Positions 8,796 through 18,019 are shown, counted from the first letter of the stretch. The stretch is 64,000 nucleotides of DNA from Mycobacterium kansasii ATCC 12478 (GCF_000157895.3 NC_022663.1:3100001-3164000); one strand, 5' to 3'. Made by a program: numbers and translations. The notes: generated by a model not told the origin, from the letters alone.

Positions 8796-9988
8796 TGCCG
8801 CACGCCTCCGTCCAGTTCGGCGCCGTCGCGTAGGTGCGGCGCGAGAACGTTTTCGTACATGCTCAAAGCGCTGGCAATGGCCATATGCATATCCAGATAT
8901 TGGTAGGTGCCCAAGCGACCGCCGAACAGGACCTTCGATGACGCGGTCTCGGACTTCGCCCTGGTCCGGTAGGCGGCCAACAGGGCGCGGTCGGCCTCGG
9001 TGTTGATCGGATAGTAGGGCTCGTCGTCGTCGTCGGCGAACCGGGAGTATTCGCGCATGATCACCGTCTTGTCCGTCGGGTAATCGCGCTCGGGGTGGAA
9101 GTGCCGGAACTCGTGGATACGGGTGTACGGGACGTCGAGGTCGTTGTAGTTCATCACCGGCGTGCCCTGAAAATCACCGCAGTCGCCTAGCACTTCCACC
9201 TCGAAGTCCAAGGTGCGCCAGCCCAGCCGGCCCTCGGCGTAATCGAAGTAGCGGTCGATCGGACCGGTATAAACGACCGGGGCATCCGGGCTGGCCGCGC
9301 GCAGTGCGTCGCGAACGTCGAACCAGTCGGTGTCCAACCTGACCTCGATGCGGTCGTCGGCGGCCATGTTCTGTAGCCACGCCGTGTAGCCGTCGACCGG
9401 CAGGCCCTCATAGGTGTCGCTGAAGTACCGGTTGTCGAAGGTGTAGCGCACCGGCAGCCGATTAATGACGGCAGCCGGCAACTCAGCGGGGTCGGTCTGC
9501 CATTGCTTGGCGGTGTAGCCCTTGACGAATGCCTCGTAGAGCGGCCGACCGATCAGCGAGATGGCCTTCTCCTCGAGGTTCTGCGCGTCGGCGGTGTGGA
9601 TTTCGGATGCCTGTTCGGCGATCAGCCGGCGCGCTTCGGCCGGGCTGAAGTATCTGCCGAAGAACTGCGACACCAGGCCCAGACCCATCGGGAACTGGTA
9701 GGCCTGCCCGTTGTGCATCGCGAACACCCGATGCCGGTAATCGGTGAAGTCGGTGAACCGCCGCACGTAGTCCCACACCTTCTTATTGGAGGTGTGGAAC
9801 AGGTGCGCGCCGTACTTGTGAACCTCGATCCCGGTCTGTGGCTCCGGCTCGGAATAGGCGTTGCCGCCGATGTGCGGGCGTCGCTCGACAACGAGCACCC
9901 GCTTGCCGAGTTGGGTAGCCACGCGCTCGGCGATCGTCAGGCCGAAGAATCCGGAACCGACGACGAAAAGGTCGAAACGTGCGGTCAT
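8792..9988 (-). CDS. glf: UDP-galactopyranose mutase
   Basis: Flavoenzyme interconverting UDP-galactopyranose and UDP-galactofuranose, the donor for GlfT1/GlfT2 (Rv3809c). 398 aa. The N-terminal FAD-binding motif is VVGSGFFGLTIAER and the dinucleotide signature is VVERRPHIGGNAYS. Further conserved blocks are KYGAHLFHT, PVDGYTAW and the C-terminal VLFGGRLGTYQYLDMH, which contacts the flavin. It heads the reverse glf-glfT2-PAP2-ubiA run and diverges from erp. Confidence 0.97.
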   Translation of the reverse strand: MTARFDLFVVGSGFFGLTIAERVATQLGKRVLVVERRPHIGGNAYSEPEPQTGIEVHKYGAHLFHTSNKKVWDYVRRFTDFTDYRHRVFAMHNGQAYQFPMGLGLVSQFFGRYFSPAEARRLIAEQASEIHTADAQNLEEKAISLIGRPLYEAFVKGYTAKQWQTDPAELPAAVINRLPVRYTFDNRYFSDTYEGLPVDGYTAWLQNMAADDRIEVRLDTDWFDVRDALRAASPDAPVVYTGPIDRYFDYAEGRLGWRTLDFEVEVLGDCGDFQGTPVMNYNDLDVPYTRIHEFRHFHPERDYPTDKTVIMREYSRFADDDDEPYYPINTEADRALLAAYRTRAKSETASSKVLFGGRLGTYQYLDMHMAIASALSMYENVLAPHLRDGAELDGGVRQ

Positions 9989-10253
9989 CGGTTGCCTAGG
10001 TTATCCGACCCCGCTGCCAAAACCCGACTTGGCGGCTCGCCCGAGTGAGGGTTCTCGCAGGTTTTGGGCAAGTGCGCAGGTTCTCATGTCGGTCGCCAGC
10101 CCAACATCGCACCTTTGGTGCGATTGCCTCACGATTCGATATAGCCACTCTAGTCACACAAACCTCACTCGTACCATCGACCTTGTGGGTTTCCTTCCGT
10201 CGACGACGGGGAGGGAGCCGACGCGATAAATAGTCCAGATTGAGGAGACTTCC
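9989..10253. promoter_or_regulatory. Divergent promoter region glf/erp
   Basis: 265 bp between two divergent starts must carry promoters for the galactan operon (reverse) and erp (forward). The erp ribosome-binding site GAGGAGA lies about 7 bases before its GTG. No operator palindrome or RNA motif stood out. Confidence 0.55.
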
Positions 10254-11201
10254 GTGCCGAATCGACGCCGACGCAAGCTCTCGACCACCATGAGCGCAGT
10301 CGCGGCCCTGGCAGTTGCGAGTCCTTGTGCATACTTTCTCGTTTACGAATCGACCGCGGGAAGCAAACCGCCCGAGCACCACGAGTTTGTCCGGGCGGCA
10401 AGCGTGGCCGATTTGCCCGGCGAGCTGATGTCGGCCCTGTCGCAAGGGCTTTCGCAGTTCGGCATCAACCTGCCGCCGGTGCCGAGCCTGACCGGCGGCA
10501 GTGCCGCCGGCACCGACCTGACCAGTCCTGGCCTGACCAGTCCGGGCCTGACCAGCCCTGGCCTCACCAGCCCGGGGCTGACCAGTCCGGGTCTCACCAG
10601 CCCGGGTCTCACCAGCCCGGGCCTGACCAGTCCGACGGGTTTGACGCCGTCGACGCCGGGATCGCTGGCCCTGCCGGGTACCACGTTGCCGCCACCGACG
10701 CCGGGGACAGCGGTGAATCCCGCGCTGACCAGCCCCACCGGAGCCACACCGGGTCTGACCAGCCCCACGGGGCTCGACCCGGCACTCGGCGGCGCCAACG
10801 AGATTCCCATCACGACGCCCGCCAGCCTGGACCCGGGGGCCGACGGAACCTACCCGATCCTGGGAGACCCGTCGTTGGGCTACGGACCGGGTACCGGCTA
10901 CGGGCCGGCCACCAGCCCGATCGGCACCGGCGGCGGTGGTCTCGGCGGCAGCAGCGGCGGTGGCGGGCTCCTCAACGACGTGATGCAGGCAGCCAATCAG
11001 CTGGGCGCAGGGCAGGCCATCGACCTGTTGAAAGGCGTACTGATGCCGTCCATCATGCAGGCCATCCAGAACGGCGGCGCGGCGGCACCTGCGGCTGGCG
11101 CACCCGCCGCCGGCCTGCCCGCCGCGGTTCCGCCAGCAGTGCCGGCGGCCGCCGCACCGGTGGTGGCACCACCGGCAGCGCCGACCACGCCGATCGCCTG
11201 A
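10254..11201 (+). CDS. erp: Exported repetitive protein Erp (PirG, P36)
   Basis: Surface-exposed mycobacterial virulence protein (Rv3810) important for growth in macrophages; its biochemical role is unknown. GTG start with a strong upstream GAGGAGA. Residues 5-34 form a basic-plus-hydrophobic signal peptide. The central domain has seven perfect PGLTS pentapeptides (residues 92-126) and later degenerate copies. The tail is Gly/Ala/Pro-rich and ends in a hydrophobic Pro/Ala segment. 315 aa, slightly longer than in M. tuberculosis because repeat number varies between species. It is divergent from glf and co-directional with the amidase gene. Confidence 0.96.
   Translation: MPNRRRRKLSTTMSAVAALAVASPCAYFLVYESTAGSKPPEHHEFVRAASVADLPGELMSALSQGLSQFGINLPPVPSLTGGSAAGTDLTSPGLTSPGLTSPGLTSPGLTSPGLTSPGLTSPGLTSPTGLTPSTPGSLALPGTTLPPPTPGTAVNPALTSPTGATPGLTSPTGLDPALGGANEIPITTPASLDPGADGTYPILGDPSLGYGPGTGYGPATSPIGTGGGGLGGSSGGGGLLNDVMQAANQLGAGQAIDLLKGVLMPSIMQAIQNGGAAAPAAGAPAAGLPAAVPPAVPAAAAPVVAPPAAPTTPIA
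10515..10631 (+). repeat. erp: 15-bp tandem repeats encoding PGLTS
   Basis: One DLTS unit plus seven consecutive 15-bp units inside erp, each encoding PGLTS. Third positions differ (CCTGGCCTGACCAGT, CCGGGCCTGACCAGC and variants), so the peptide is held while the DNA drifts. More degenerate copies lie near 10730 and 10755. Erp proteins are known to differ between species in this region. Confidence 0.95.
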
Positions 11202-11232
11202 CGGCCCGGCAGCCCACAAGAAAAACCTCGGG

Positions 11233-11315
11233 ACCTGTCACCTGACGACACCGCAGAGTAGCCCCGGACGGGAGACCGCCCAGCACGTCATCACTCTGCG
11301 GTGTCGTCGACAGGT
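11233..11315. repeat. Long interrupted inverted repeat between erp and the amidase gene
   Basis: A perfect 15-bp arm ACGACACCGCAGAGT at 11245-11259 faces its exact complement ACTCTGCGGTGTCGT at 11293-11307, with a 33-base spacer. Outer bases ACCTGTC (11233) and GACAGGT (about 11309) also pair after a 5-base bulge. The loop is long for a terminator and there is no T-run. It could be a folded leader, a protein-binding site or a small transposable remnant. Confidence 0.75.
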
Positions 11316-11375
11316 TTTCACGGAAATACCGTGTCGCCTCATGTGAAACATTAGACACACAAGTAACATCACCTG

Positions 11376-13016
11376 GTGGCGTCCCGCAGCCGTGCCCCGA
11401 CAATGCTGGTCACCGCTGTCGCGGCCACGGTGGTCATCGTCTCGTGGGTGCTCAACCGTCCTCCGCACAGCACCCATGAGCGACCTCCGGCGCAGGACAC
11501 CCAGCTGGTGGAGAAGCCGCTGATCGGCCTCGGCGGCGGCGTCACGGTGCGTGAACTGACTCAGGACACACCGTTTTCACTGGTCGCACTGACCGGTGAC
11601 CTGGCCGGCACCTCGACGCGCGTGCGCGCCAAGCGCCCCGACGGGTCGTGGGGGCCGTGGTACCAGGCCGAGTATGAAACCGCGGCACCCGATGCACCGG
11701 GCCCGGATCCGGCTGACGCCGGTGCGGGGCCACGCAGCACCGATCCGGTGTTCGTCGGCAGCACCACGACGGTCCAGATCGCGGTCACCCGCCCGGTCGA
11801 TGCGCCGGTGACCCAGGCGCCGGTTACTGCCGAAGCGAACCCGGCCGAGCTGGGCTATCGTCCGGCCACCAAGGAGCAGCCGTTCGGGCAGAACATCTCC
11901 GCGATCCTCATCTCGCCACCGCAGGCGCCGGCCCGAACGCAATGGACACCACCGACCGGGGTCACCATGCCCGGCCAGGCGCCCCCCATCATCAGCCGTG
12001 CCGAATGGGGAGCCGACGAATCACTACGCTGCGGCAGCCCGCAATACGACCGGGCGGTTCGTGCCGCGGTGGTCCACCACACCGCCGGCAGCAACGACTA
12101 TTCGCCCCTGGAGTCGGCCGGAATCGTCAAGGCGATCTACACGTATCACAGCAAGACGCTGGGCTGGTGCGACATCGCCTACAACGCGCTCGTCGACAAG
12201 TACGGCCAGGTGTTCGAGGGCAGCGCCGGGGGCCTCACCAAACCGGTCGAGGCATTCCATACCGGCGGATTCAACCGCGACACCTGGGGCGTGGCGATGA
12301 TCGGCAATTTCGACGACGTGGCGCCGACGCCGCTGCAACTGCGCGCCGTCGGGCGGCTGCTCGGCTGGCGGCTGGGCATGGACGACGTGGACCCCAAGGG
12401 CACCGTGGAACTGGAGTCTGCCGGCAGCTCCTACACCACCTTTCCGGCAGGCGCGATAGCGCGGCTGCCGGCCATCTTCACCCACCGCGACGTCGGCAAC
12501 ACCGACTGCCCGGGCAATGCCGGTTACGCCCTGATGGATGAAATCCGCGACATCGCCGCACATTTCAACGATCCCCCCGAGGAGTTGCTGAAAGCGCTGG
12601 AGGGCGGCGTGATCTACGAACGCTGGCAGGCGCTGGGCGGGATGAACAGCGTGCTGGGCGCACCGACCTCGCCGGAGGCCGAGGCGGCCGGGGCGGCGCG
12701 GTACGTAACCTTCGCCAAGGGAGCGATGTACTGGTCACCCGAAACCGGCGCGCAGCCGGTCACCGGTGCGATTTACGACGCCTGGGCTTCGCTGAGCTAC
12801 GAACGCGGGCCGCTTGGCCTGCCGACCAGCGCAGAGATACAGGAGCCGCTGCGGATCACGCAGAACTTCCAGCACGGAGTGTTGAACTTCGAACGGCTCA
12901 CCGGCAACATCACCGAGGTCGTCGACGGGATCACAACACCGCTGTCGACCCAACCCCCGAGCGGCCCCACGGTACCTCCCGAACACTTCTCGCTCCCAAC
13001 CCATCCGGTGAACTGA
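11376..13016 (+). CDS. Secreted peptidoglycan-recognition/amidase protein with LGFP repeats
   Basis: Counterpart of Rv3811. 546 aa from GTG 11376. The N-terminus has a membrane or signal segment at about residues 9-26. An N-acetylmuramoyl-L-alanine amidase/PGRP domain spans about 204-395 with zinc-ligand regions VVHHTAGSND (His234/235), THRDVGNTDCPG (His370, Cys378) and the supporting motif HTGGFNRDTWGVAMIGNF. The C-terminus (about 405-520) has LGFP-type repeats (VLGAPTSPE, PLGLPTSAE), which bind the cell wall in mycolata. It likely cleaves or binds peptidoglycan outside the membrane. Confidence 0.93.
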   Translation: MASRSRAPTMLVTAVAATVVIVSWVLNRPPHSTHERPPAQDTQLVEKPLIGLGGGVTVRELTQDTPFSLVALTGDLAGTSTRVRAKRPDGSWGPWYQAEYETAAPDAPGPDPADAGAGPRSTDPVFVGSTTTVQIAVTRPVDAPVTQAPVTAEANPAELGYRPATKEQPFGQNISAILISPPQAPARTQWTPPTGVTMPGQAPPIISRAEWGADESLRCGSPQYDRAVRAAVVHHTAGSNDYSPLESAGIVKAIYTYHSKTLGWCDIAYNALVDKYGQVFEGSAGGLTKPVEAFHTGGFNRDTWGVAMIGNFDDVAPTPLQLRAVGRLLGWRLGMDDVDPKGTVELESAGSSYTTFPAGAIARLPAIFTHRDVGNTDCPGNAGYALMDEIRDIAAHFNDPPEELLKALEGGVIYERWQALGGMNSVLGAPTSPEAEAAGAARYVTFAKGAMYWSPETGAQPVTGAIYDAWASLSYERGPLGLPTSAEIQEPLRITQNFQHGVLNFERLTGNITEVVDGITTPLSTQPPSGPTVPPEHFSLPTHPVN

Positions 13017-13037
13017 GGTCCGGCTACTCTGCGTCGT

Positions 13038-14981
13038 GTGCGCGAGACGCCATATCTGACGATCGATCTGGCGCGGGTGCGCGACAACCTTCAGGCGCTG
13101 CGAGCCGCCCTGCCGGAGGCTTCGATTCGCTATGCGGTCAAAGCGAATCCGGGCGAACCTGTGCTGCGCCTGCTCGCGGGCGAAGGCGCCGAATTTGATG
13201 TTGCTTCGGTCGGCGAGATCGACGCGTGCCGGTTGGCCGGTATCGACGGTAGCCGGCTGGCGTTCGGCAACACCATCAAGAAGCCGGCCGCGGTCGGCCA
13301 TGCGTATGCCAGCGGGGTGCGGCGGTTCGTGTTCGACACCCATGAGGGTTTGGCGGCGATCGCCGAGCATGCTCCCGGAGCCAGCGTGGAATGCCGTATC
13401 GCGCCGGCGTTTCCGTCGTCGGTAACGCCGTTCGGGCACAAATTCGGGTGCGCTCCGGACGCGGCCGCGGGCCTGCTGACGCGTGCCCGGCGACTGGGAT
13501 TGCGCCCGGTCGCCATCGCCTTCCACGTCGGTTCCCAACAACTCGACCCCGCAGCGTGGGATCTTGGGATACGTTGTTGTGCCGACATTTTCGAACAGCT
13601 TGGGGGCGCGTTGGAGGTCAACGCCGGGGGTGGTTTCCCGGTCCCGTATGCGACGGTTGCGCCGCAGCTGCCGGTCCTTGCTGACGCCATTACTTCGGCG
13701 CTGACGCGCTATTTCGGCGCCGATCGTCCCCGGCTCGTGGTAGAGCCGGGCCGGTTGCTCGTCGGTTCGGCGGGCATCATTGCCGCCGAGGTGGTCTCGG
13801 TGCGAACCGGTACCGACGGCCGGCGTTGGGTGTACCTCGACATCGGCCGTTACGGCGGTCTTGCCGAGACCGAGAACGAATACATCCGATATCGCCTGCG
13901 GACCGATCGTGACGGCGACCCTGCCGCCGATGCCGTGGTGGCCGGACCGACCTGCGACGGCGACGACGTGCTGTACCGCAGCTATGCCCTTCCGGTGACG
14001 CTGCGCGCCGGTGATGGTGTCCAGATCGAGGACGCCGGGGCGTACGCCGCGAGCTACGCGTCGGTGGAATTCAATGGATTTCCCCCGCTGCCAACGTATT
14101 TCATGAACGGCACCGGACCCGGCGCAGCCCGTGCGATCGTCGAGGAGCTGGCGCCGGGACTGAGCCGACATTGGCAGGTCGACGAAGTCATCTGCGATGT
14201 GCGTACCGAGTTCCAGGAATTGGTGATCGGGCGAACGGCGCAGGGTGTCGCATTGTTCAGCGGCGGCGAACGGCAGAGCACCGAGTTCAGCCAGCTCGTG
14301 TATCACGAGGCGTTGCTGGTCCCGGCAATGCTGCTGGCAGACAAGATCGAGCGGGTGCTGGTCATCGGCTCCGGCGAAGGCGTGGTGAGTCAGCTGGCCG
14401 TCGCGGCCGGGGCAACGCATGTCGATCACGTCGACATCGATCGCGATGCCGTTCGGCTCTGCGCCGAGCATCTGCCCTACGGCTACACGGTCAGCGAATT
14501 GCACCGGGCCGAAAGCGGTTTAGGCCCGATCACCGTGCATTACCGCGACGGATGGGAGTTCGTGGAGCGGTCCACCCAAGCCTACGACATCGTCGTGGTT
14601 GACCTCCCCGACGAGGGTGGCGTGCCAGCTCAGCACAACCGTCTGTACGACGCCGATTTCCTGCGGATGTGCCGGGCTATCGGTGGGGTTGTCGTTTCCC
14701 AGGCCGGCTGCCCAACCCTGTGGCGCAACGACTCGTTACGCCGGTCGTGGCGGCGCTTTCATGAAACCTTTTGTGCGGTAGTCTATTTCGGTAGCGATGA
14801 GCACGAATGGGCGTTCTTGTGTGGGATGTCCGGACCTGTTTACCAAGATCCCGTCGCTCTGATGGCGAAACGATTGCCGGGGTTGGCCTACCGCCCACGC
14901 ACCATCGATGCCGGCTCGCTCGTGGGGTGCACCGTTGCACCCAAGGCGCTGCGGACTTTCTCCAACCCCAAGTTCCGCTGA
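13038..14981 (+). CDS. Fused PLP decarboxylase and spermidine-synthase-like enzyme
   Basis: A two-domain protein of 647 aa starting at GTG 13038, 21 bp after the amidase gene. Residues 1-350 are a fold-III ornithine/diaminopimelate-type decarboxylase: PLP lysine in YAVKANP (Lys35), HVGS (163), GGGFP (197), EPGR (236), substrate motif GPTCDGDD (303) and DAGAYAASY (332). Residues 385-647 are spermidine-synthase-like: YHEALL (422), GSGEGVV (444, usually GGGDGG), VDIDRD (466) and VVDLPDEGG (520). It would decarboxylate an amino acid and alkylate the amine with an aminopropyl-type group. The exact substrates are unknown and no AdoMet decarboxylase gene is seen nearby. It replaces PE_PGRS62 of M. 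tuberculosis. Confidence 0.85.
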   Translation: MRETPYLTIDLARVRDNLQALRAALPEASIRYAVKANPGEPVLRLLAGEGAEFDVASVGEIDACRLAGIDGSRLAFGNTIKKPAAVGHAYASGVRRFVFDTHEGLAAIAEHAPGASVECRIAPAFPSSVTPFGHKFGCAPDAAAGLLTRARRLGLRPVAIAFHVGSQQLDPAAWDLGIRCCADIFEQLGGALEVNAGGGFPVPYATVAPQLPVLADAITSALTRYFGADRPRLVVEPGRLLVGSAGIIAAEVVSVRTGTDGRRWVYLDIGRYGGLAETENEYIRYRLRTDRDGDPAADAVVAGPTCDGDDVLYRSYALPVTLRAGDGVQIEDAGAYAASYASVEFNGFPPLPTYFMNGTGPGAARAIVEELAPGLSRHWQVDEVICDVRTEFQELVIGRTAQGVALFSGGERQSTEFSQLVYHEALLVPAMLLADKIERVLVIGSGEGVVSQLAVAAGATHVDHVDIDRDAVRLCAEHLPYGYTVSELHRAESGLGPITVHYRDGWEFVERSTQAYDIVVVDLPDEGGVPAQHNRLYDADFLRMCRAIGGVVVSQAGCPTLWRNDSLRRSWRRFHETFCAVVYFGSDEHEWAFLCGMSGPVYQDPVALMAKRLPGLAYRPRTIDAGSLVGCTVAPKALRTFSNPKFR

Positions 14982-15007
14982 CTAAGTTCGGTCTAAAGTG
15001 CGGTGTC

Positions 15008-16330
15008 GTGATCGGAGCTGGCAGCAGGGCGATCGGACTGGCTCGACCGTTGCTGGCCCGCGGATTGATCGCGGCTGCTACCGCAGCGTTTGCGACGATG
15101 TGGCGCTACGCCGGCTTCGCCTTCACCAATTCTGCGTTTCTCACCGGACTGCTCGACACCGCGTATACGTTGGCGTTCGCGATTGCGTCCTATTGGTTGA
15201 CGATCCGCCGCGCCCCGCTGTCGGGGCGCACCGTGATCGTGGCGAGTGGGCTGATATCGGCGGCGGTCATCATGGTGATGGCGCTGTTGACACCACTGCA
15301 CGCGTACCTCTGGCTACTCCTGCCTACCGTCGTCGTCGGCGTGGTCTTGGGCGTGATCTACCCGGCCTGGTACTCGCAGCTGCGGCGTGGTCGCGATAGT
15401 AATGAGCTGTATCGACAGCTCGGGCCTTACGAGGCCGTCCGCGTGGTGGCCATCCTGATCGGTACCGCAGGCATCGGCCTGGTCGCACACGTGCTGGGTT
15501 TGGAGCCTGCCACCTTGATGATCGCGGCCGTCTTCGCAGTCGGCGGCTCGGTGGCTCTGACCTTCCCAAGATCAGATCCGGACGACATCCCGGCGCCGCA
15601 GCAGACCGAGACTCCTCCGCGTCCGGCCGATAGGGAGATCGATCACCGGGTCCGGCTCTTGTTTGGGCTGCTGGCCGCCCTGCAGCTGATGCTGGCGCCG
15701 ATCGTCGCGGTAACGCCCGTGCTCGCAGTCGAAGGTATCGACGGCGGCGTCGCTCATGTAGGCCTGTTGTTCGACCTGTACAGCGCCGGAGGTGTGCTGC
15801 AGTTTGTGACGACGAGGGCAGCGGCGCATGGCATCGGAGTCCGTGTCCTGGTGTCGGCGCCGCTAGCCTTGATGCTGGGGTCCGCGACTGCGGCGTCGGT
15901 GTTGGATGACATGGTCAGCGCCGCGTTCTTGATGGTCTCGTTCGGTTTCGGGGTCGCATCGATAGGCACGTTGATCAACGCCGAGATCCAATCGTCGGTC
16001 CACGAGTCGGAGCGGGATCAGCACGTCGCGACATTCGCGCTCATCTTGTCGGTAGCTTTCGCGGTCGGCAGCGGCCTGTGGGGACTGGCCGCCGACTTCC
16101 TGCCGGTGCCGACCATCGCCATCATCACGACCGTCTCGACCGCCGTGATCGCAGCCCTGCTGCTGGTCTCATGGCGGCGAGTGAGCGGCCGGTGGAGTAA
16201 ATCCGGTGATCCCGGGCGCTGCACCAGAGAGGCGGGCGGGATTGTGTCAGCAGCCACCTACCGGCTTAAGCGCACCGTCTTCGGCTGGCACGGCGGCCGG
16301 AAGCTCACCACTGCGACCTTCGTCGGCTGA
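15008..16330 (+). CDS. MFS-type transporter
   Basis: About 440 aa from GTG 15008, 26 bp after the decarboxylase fusion and so probably in its operon. About ten to twelve hydrophobic helices are visible in two halves, split near residue 195 by a hydrophilic loop (RSDPDDIPAPQQTETPP). The tail is basic and soluble. The fold and lack of an ATPase suggest a major facilitator. From its place next to an amine-synthesising enzyme I infer export (or uptake) of the product. A longer frame starting inside the previous gene exists, but its extra N-terminus would overlap the fusion and is not hydrophobic. Confidence 0.75.
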   Translation: MIGAGSRAIGLARPLLARGLIAAATAAFATMWRYAGFAFTNSAFLTGLLDTAYTLAFAIASYWLTIRRAPLSGRTVIVASGLISAAVIMVMALLTPLHAYLWLLLPTVVVGVVLGVIYPAWYSQLRRGRDSNELYRQLGPYEAVRVVAILIGTAGIGLVAHVLGLEPATLMIAAVFAVGGSVALTFPRSDPDDIPAPQQTETPPRPADREIDHRVRLLFGLLAALQLMLAPIVAVTPVLAVEGIDGGVAHVGLLFDLYSAGGVLQFVTTRAAAHGIGVRVLVSAPLALMLGSATAASVLDDMVSAAFLMVSFGFGVASIGTLINAEIQSSVHESERDQHVATFALILSVAFAVGSGLWGLAADFLPVPTIAIITTVSTAVIAALLLVSWRRVSGRWSKSGDPGRCTREAGGIVSAATYRLKRTVFGWHGGRKLTTATFVG

Positions 16331-16362
16331 TCGGGCAACCCGGACCCCGTCGGCCCGACCCG

Positions 16363-16818
16363 TCAAAGAATCGCCACCGCAACCACGATGCCCAACGCGA
16401 ACTGCGCCGCGGCCACGATAAGACACTCGTAGCTGTAGTCGTCGGCCTGGAACAACGTGTCCATGTCGATGCCGATGACCAGGGTCGCGATCCGCATCAT
16501 CACCACCTGCGCGGCGATGCCCACGATGCCGAAGGTCGCCGACGCCAGCAGCCCCTCGGCCAGCCTCCCCGACGACGAGTAGATCGCCAGCACCACGATC
16601 AGCGCCATGCTGACCATTCCTGCGGCGGCCACGATGATGGCGTTGGGTTTTCCGGCGCGAACCATCTTGCGCAGCGGCCCGGGCGTCGTGAAGTCGATCG
16701 CATGAAACCCGATGATCATCAGCAGCAGGCCCAGAATCGAATACAAGACGACGGCACTGACCCCGCGGCCGAGCCAACTCCAGTAGTCCGGATGCAGCGC
16801 CTCGATGGTTGTCGTCAC
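16363..16818 (-). CDS. DUF350 membrane protein (YjfL-like)
   Basis: 151 aa, four predicted transmembrane helices, as in the DUF350 family (E. coli YjfL, M. tuberculosis Rv2600). Typical features are the first helix GVSAVVLYSILGLLLMIIGF followed by HAIDFTTPGPLRKMV, and a small charged loop before the last helix (IDMDTLFQADDYSYEC). It sits 34 bp downstream of the ATP-grasp ligase on the same strand and ends 32 bp from the transporter stop (convergent). DUF350 proteins recur next to YjfC-like ligases in other bacteria. Molecular role unknown; a channel or scaffold is possible. Confidence 0.85.
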   Translation of the reverse strand: MTTTIEALHPDYWSWLGRGVSAVVLYSILGLLLMIIGFHAIDFTTPGPLRKMVRAGKPNAIIVAAAGMVSMALIVVLAIYSSSGRLAEGLLASATFGIVGIAAQVVMMRIATLVIGIDMDTLFQADDYSYECLIVAAAQFALGIVVAVAIL

Positions 16819-16852
16819 AGCAGATCAGCTCCGTTCAGTTCAGCGGCAAGGT

Positions 16853-18019
16853 TCATTTCAGCGGAATCCGGTGTGGGACAAACGCAGCGCCATCGTCGGT
16901 GACCAGTCCGGCGGTCTCACGAATACCGAGACCAGCCGACGAGTCACCGACGATCCATGCGCCCAACGCGGGGCGCATATCGTCGAATTCCGGTAGCGGA
17001 TCGAGCAATTGGTAGACGAAGCCCTCTTCGCCGTAGACACCGCCGGTGGCGGTCTCCATGCCGGCGCCGACGATAGTGATGTTGGCGCCTTCACGGCCCA
17101 GCTTGGGTTTGCGAACGTATTCGGTGAGTTCATGCGGGTCGTCGAGGTAGGCGGGCAGCAGGTTCGGGTGCCCGGGATACATCTGCCACAACACCGCCAG
17201 GATCGCCTTGTTGGACAGCAGCGCCTTCCACAGCGGTTCTATCCACATCGTCTGCGGCAGGCTGGATACCACGTGCTGGCCGAACTCGTCATCGAGCACC
17301 CATTCCCAGGGATGCAGTTTGAAGATGGCCTCGATCGGCGCCTCTTCCAGATCGACGAATCGCCGCAGGGCGGCATCCCAGCCGACGTCCTCGATCATCA
17401 AGCCGACGGTCTGGAAACCGGCTTCCGCCGCGGTTTCCTGCAGGTACGTCGTCGTGATCTGGTCTTCGCCGGTTGCTTCCACGCCGGACCAGGTGAAGTG
17501 CAGTTCGTTGCCGGGCAACAGATCGGCGACCGCCTTCCAGCGGTCGACGAGCTGTTCGTGCAACGAGTTCCACTGGTCGTCGCCGGGGAACTTGTCCTTG
17601 AGCCAGTACCACTGCAGGATTGCGGCCTCGAGCAGTGTGGTCGGGGTGTCGGCGTTGTATTCGAGCAGCACGGCCGGCCGGCGTCCGTCGTAACGTAAGT
17701 CGAAGCGGCCGTACACATGTGGGTCGGAGCGCCGCCACGATTCGGCGATGAATGGCCAACTCCATTCGGGCAGACCAAAATCGGCGTATCGCTCCATCAG
17801 GACCACCTGCTCGACGGCGTTGAGGCACATCGAGTGCAGCAGTTCGACGTCGGCTTCCAACGCCAGGATCTCGTCCATGTCGAACTCGTAGTACACCGAT
17901 TCGTCCCAGTACGGTCGGTCGGCACCGGACGCATCGCGCGCCGGCGTGCCGTAAACCAGGCCTTGCGATTCGACGATCGAGCGCCAGTTGGGACGCGGCT
18001 GTGTCCTGCCGCGCTTCAC
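16853..18019 (-). CDS. Glutathionylspermidine-synthase-like ATP-grasp ligase (YjfC/YgiC-like)
   Basis: 388 aa, the same length as E. coli YjfC and YgiC. It has the C-terminal ATP-grasp synthetase domain of glutathionylspermidine synthase but no N-terminal amidase. Key regions: LLEYNADTPTTLLEA (118-132), FKLHPWEW (233), LLSNKAILAVLW (267), VRKPKLGREGANI (302) and the end RPALGAWIVGDSSAGLGIRE (349). Such enzymes form an amide between a carboxylate and an amine. Mycobacteria lack glutathione, so the acid partner must differ. The GTG start overlaps the upstream stop by 4 bases (GTGA), indicating coupled translation with the DUF1190-like gene. Confidence 0.88.
   Translation of the reverse strand: MKRGRTQPRPNWRSIVESQGLVYGTPARDASGADRPYWDESVYYEFDMDEILALEADVELLHSMCLNAVEQVVLMERYADFGLPEWSWPFIAESWRRSDPHVYGRFDLRYDGRRPAVLLEYNADTPTTLLEAAILQWYWLKDKFPGDDQWNSLHEQLVDRWKAVADLLPGNELHFTWSGVEATGEDQITTTYLQETAAEAGFQTVGLMIEDVGWDAALRRFVDLEEAPIEAIFKLHPWEWVLDDEFGQHVVSSLPQTMWIEPLWKALLSNKAILAVLWQMYPGHPNLLPAYLDDPHELTEYVRKPKLGREGANITIVGAGMETATGGVYGEEGFVYQLLDPLPEFDDMRPALGAWIVGDSSAGLGIRETAGLVTDDGAAFVPHRIPLK

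Noticed and set aside
10325..11245. 306-codon frame overlapping erp in another phase
   Set aside because: Low-complexity repeats of erp read in a shifted frame; erp has a signal peptide, ribosome site and known repeats.
12735..14504. 589-codon reverse frame opposite the amidase and decarboxylase fusion genes
   Set aside because: Antisense of two well-supported genes and no recognised domain.
14807..15007. Upstream extension of the transporter frame
   Set aside because: It would overlap the fusion gene by 175 bp and adds polar residues, so GTG 15008 was preferred.
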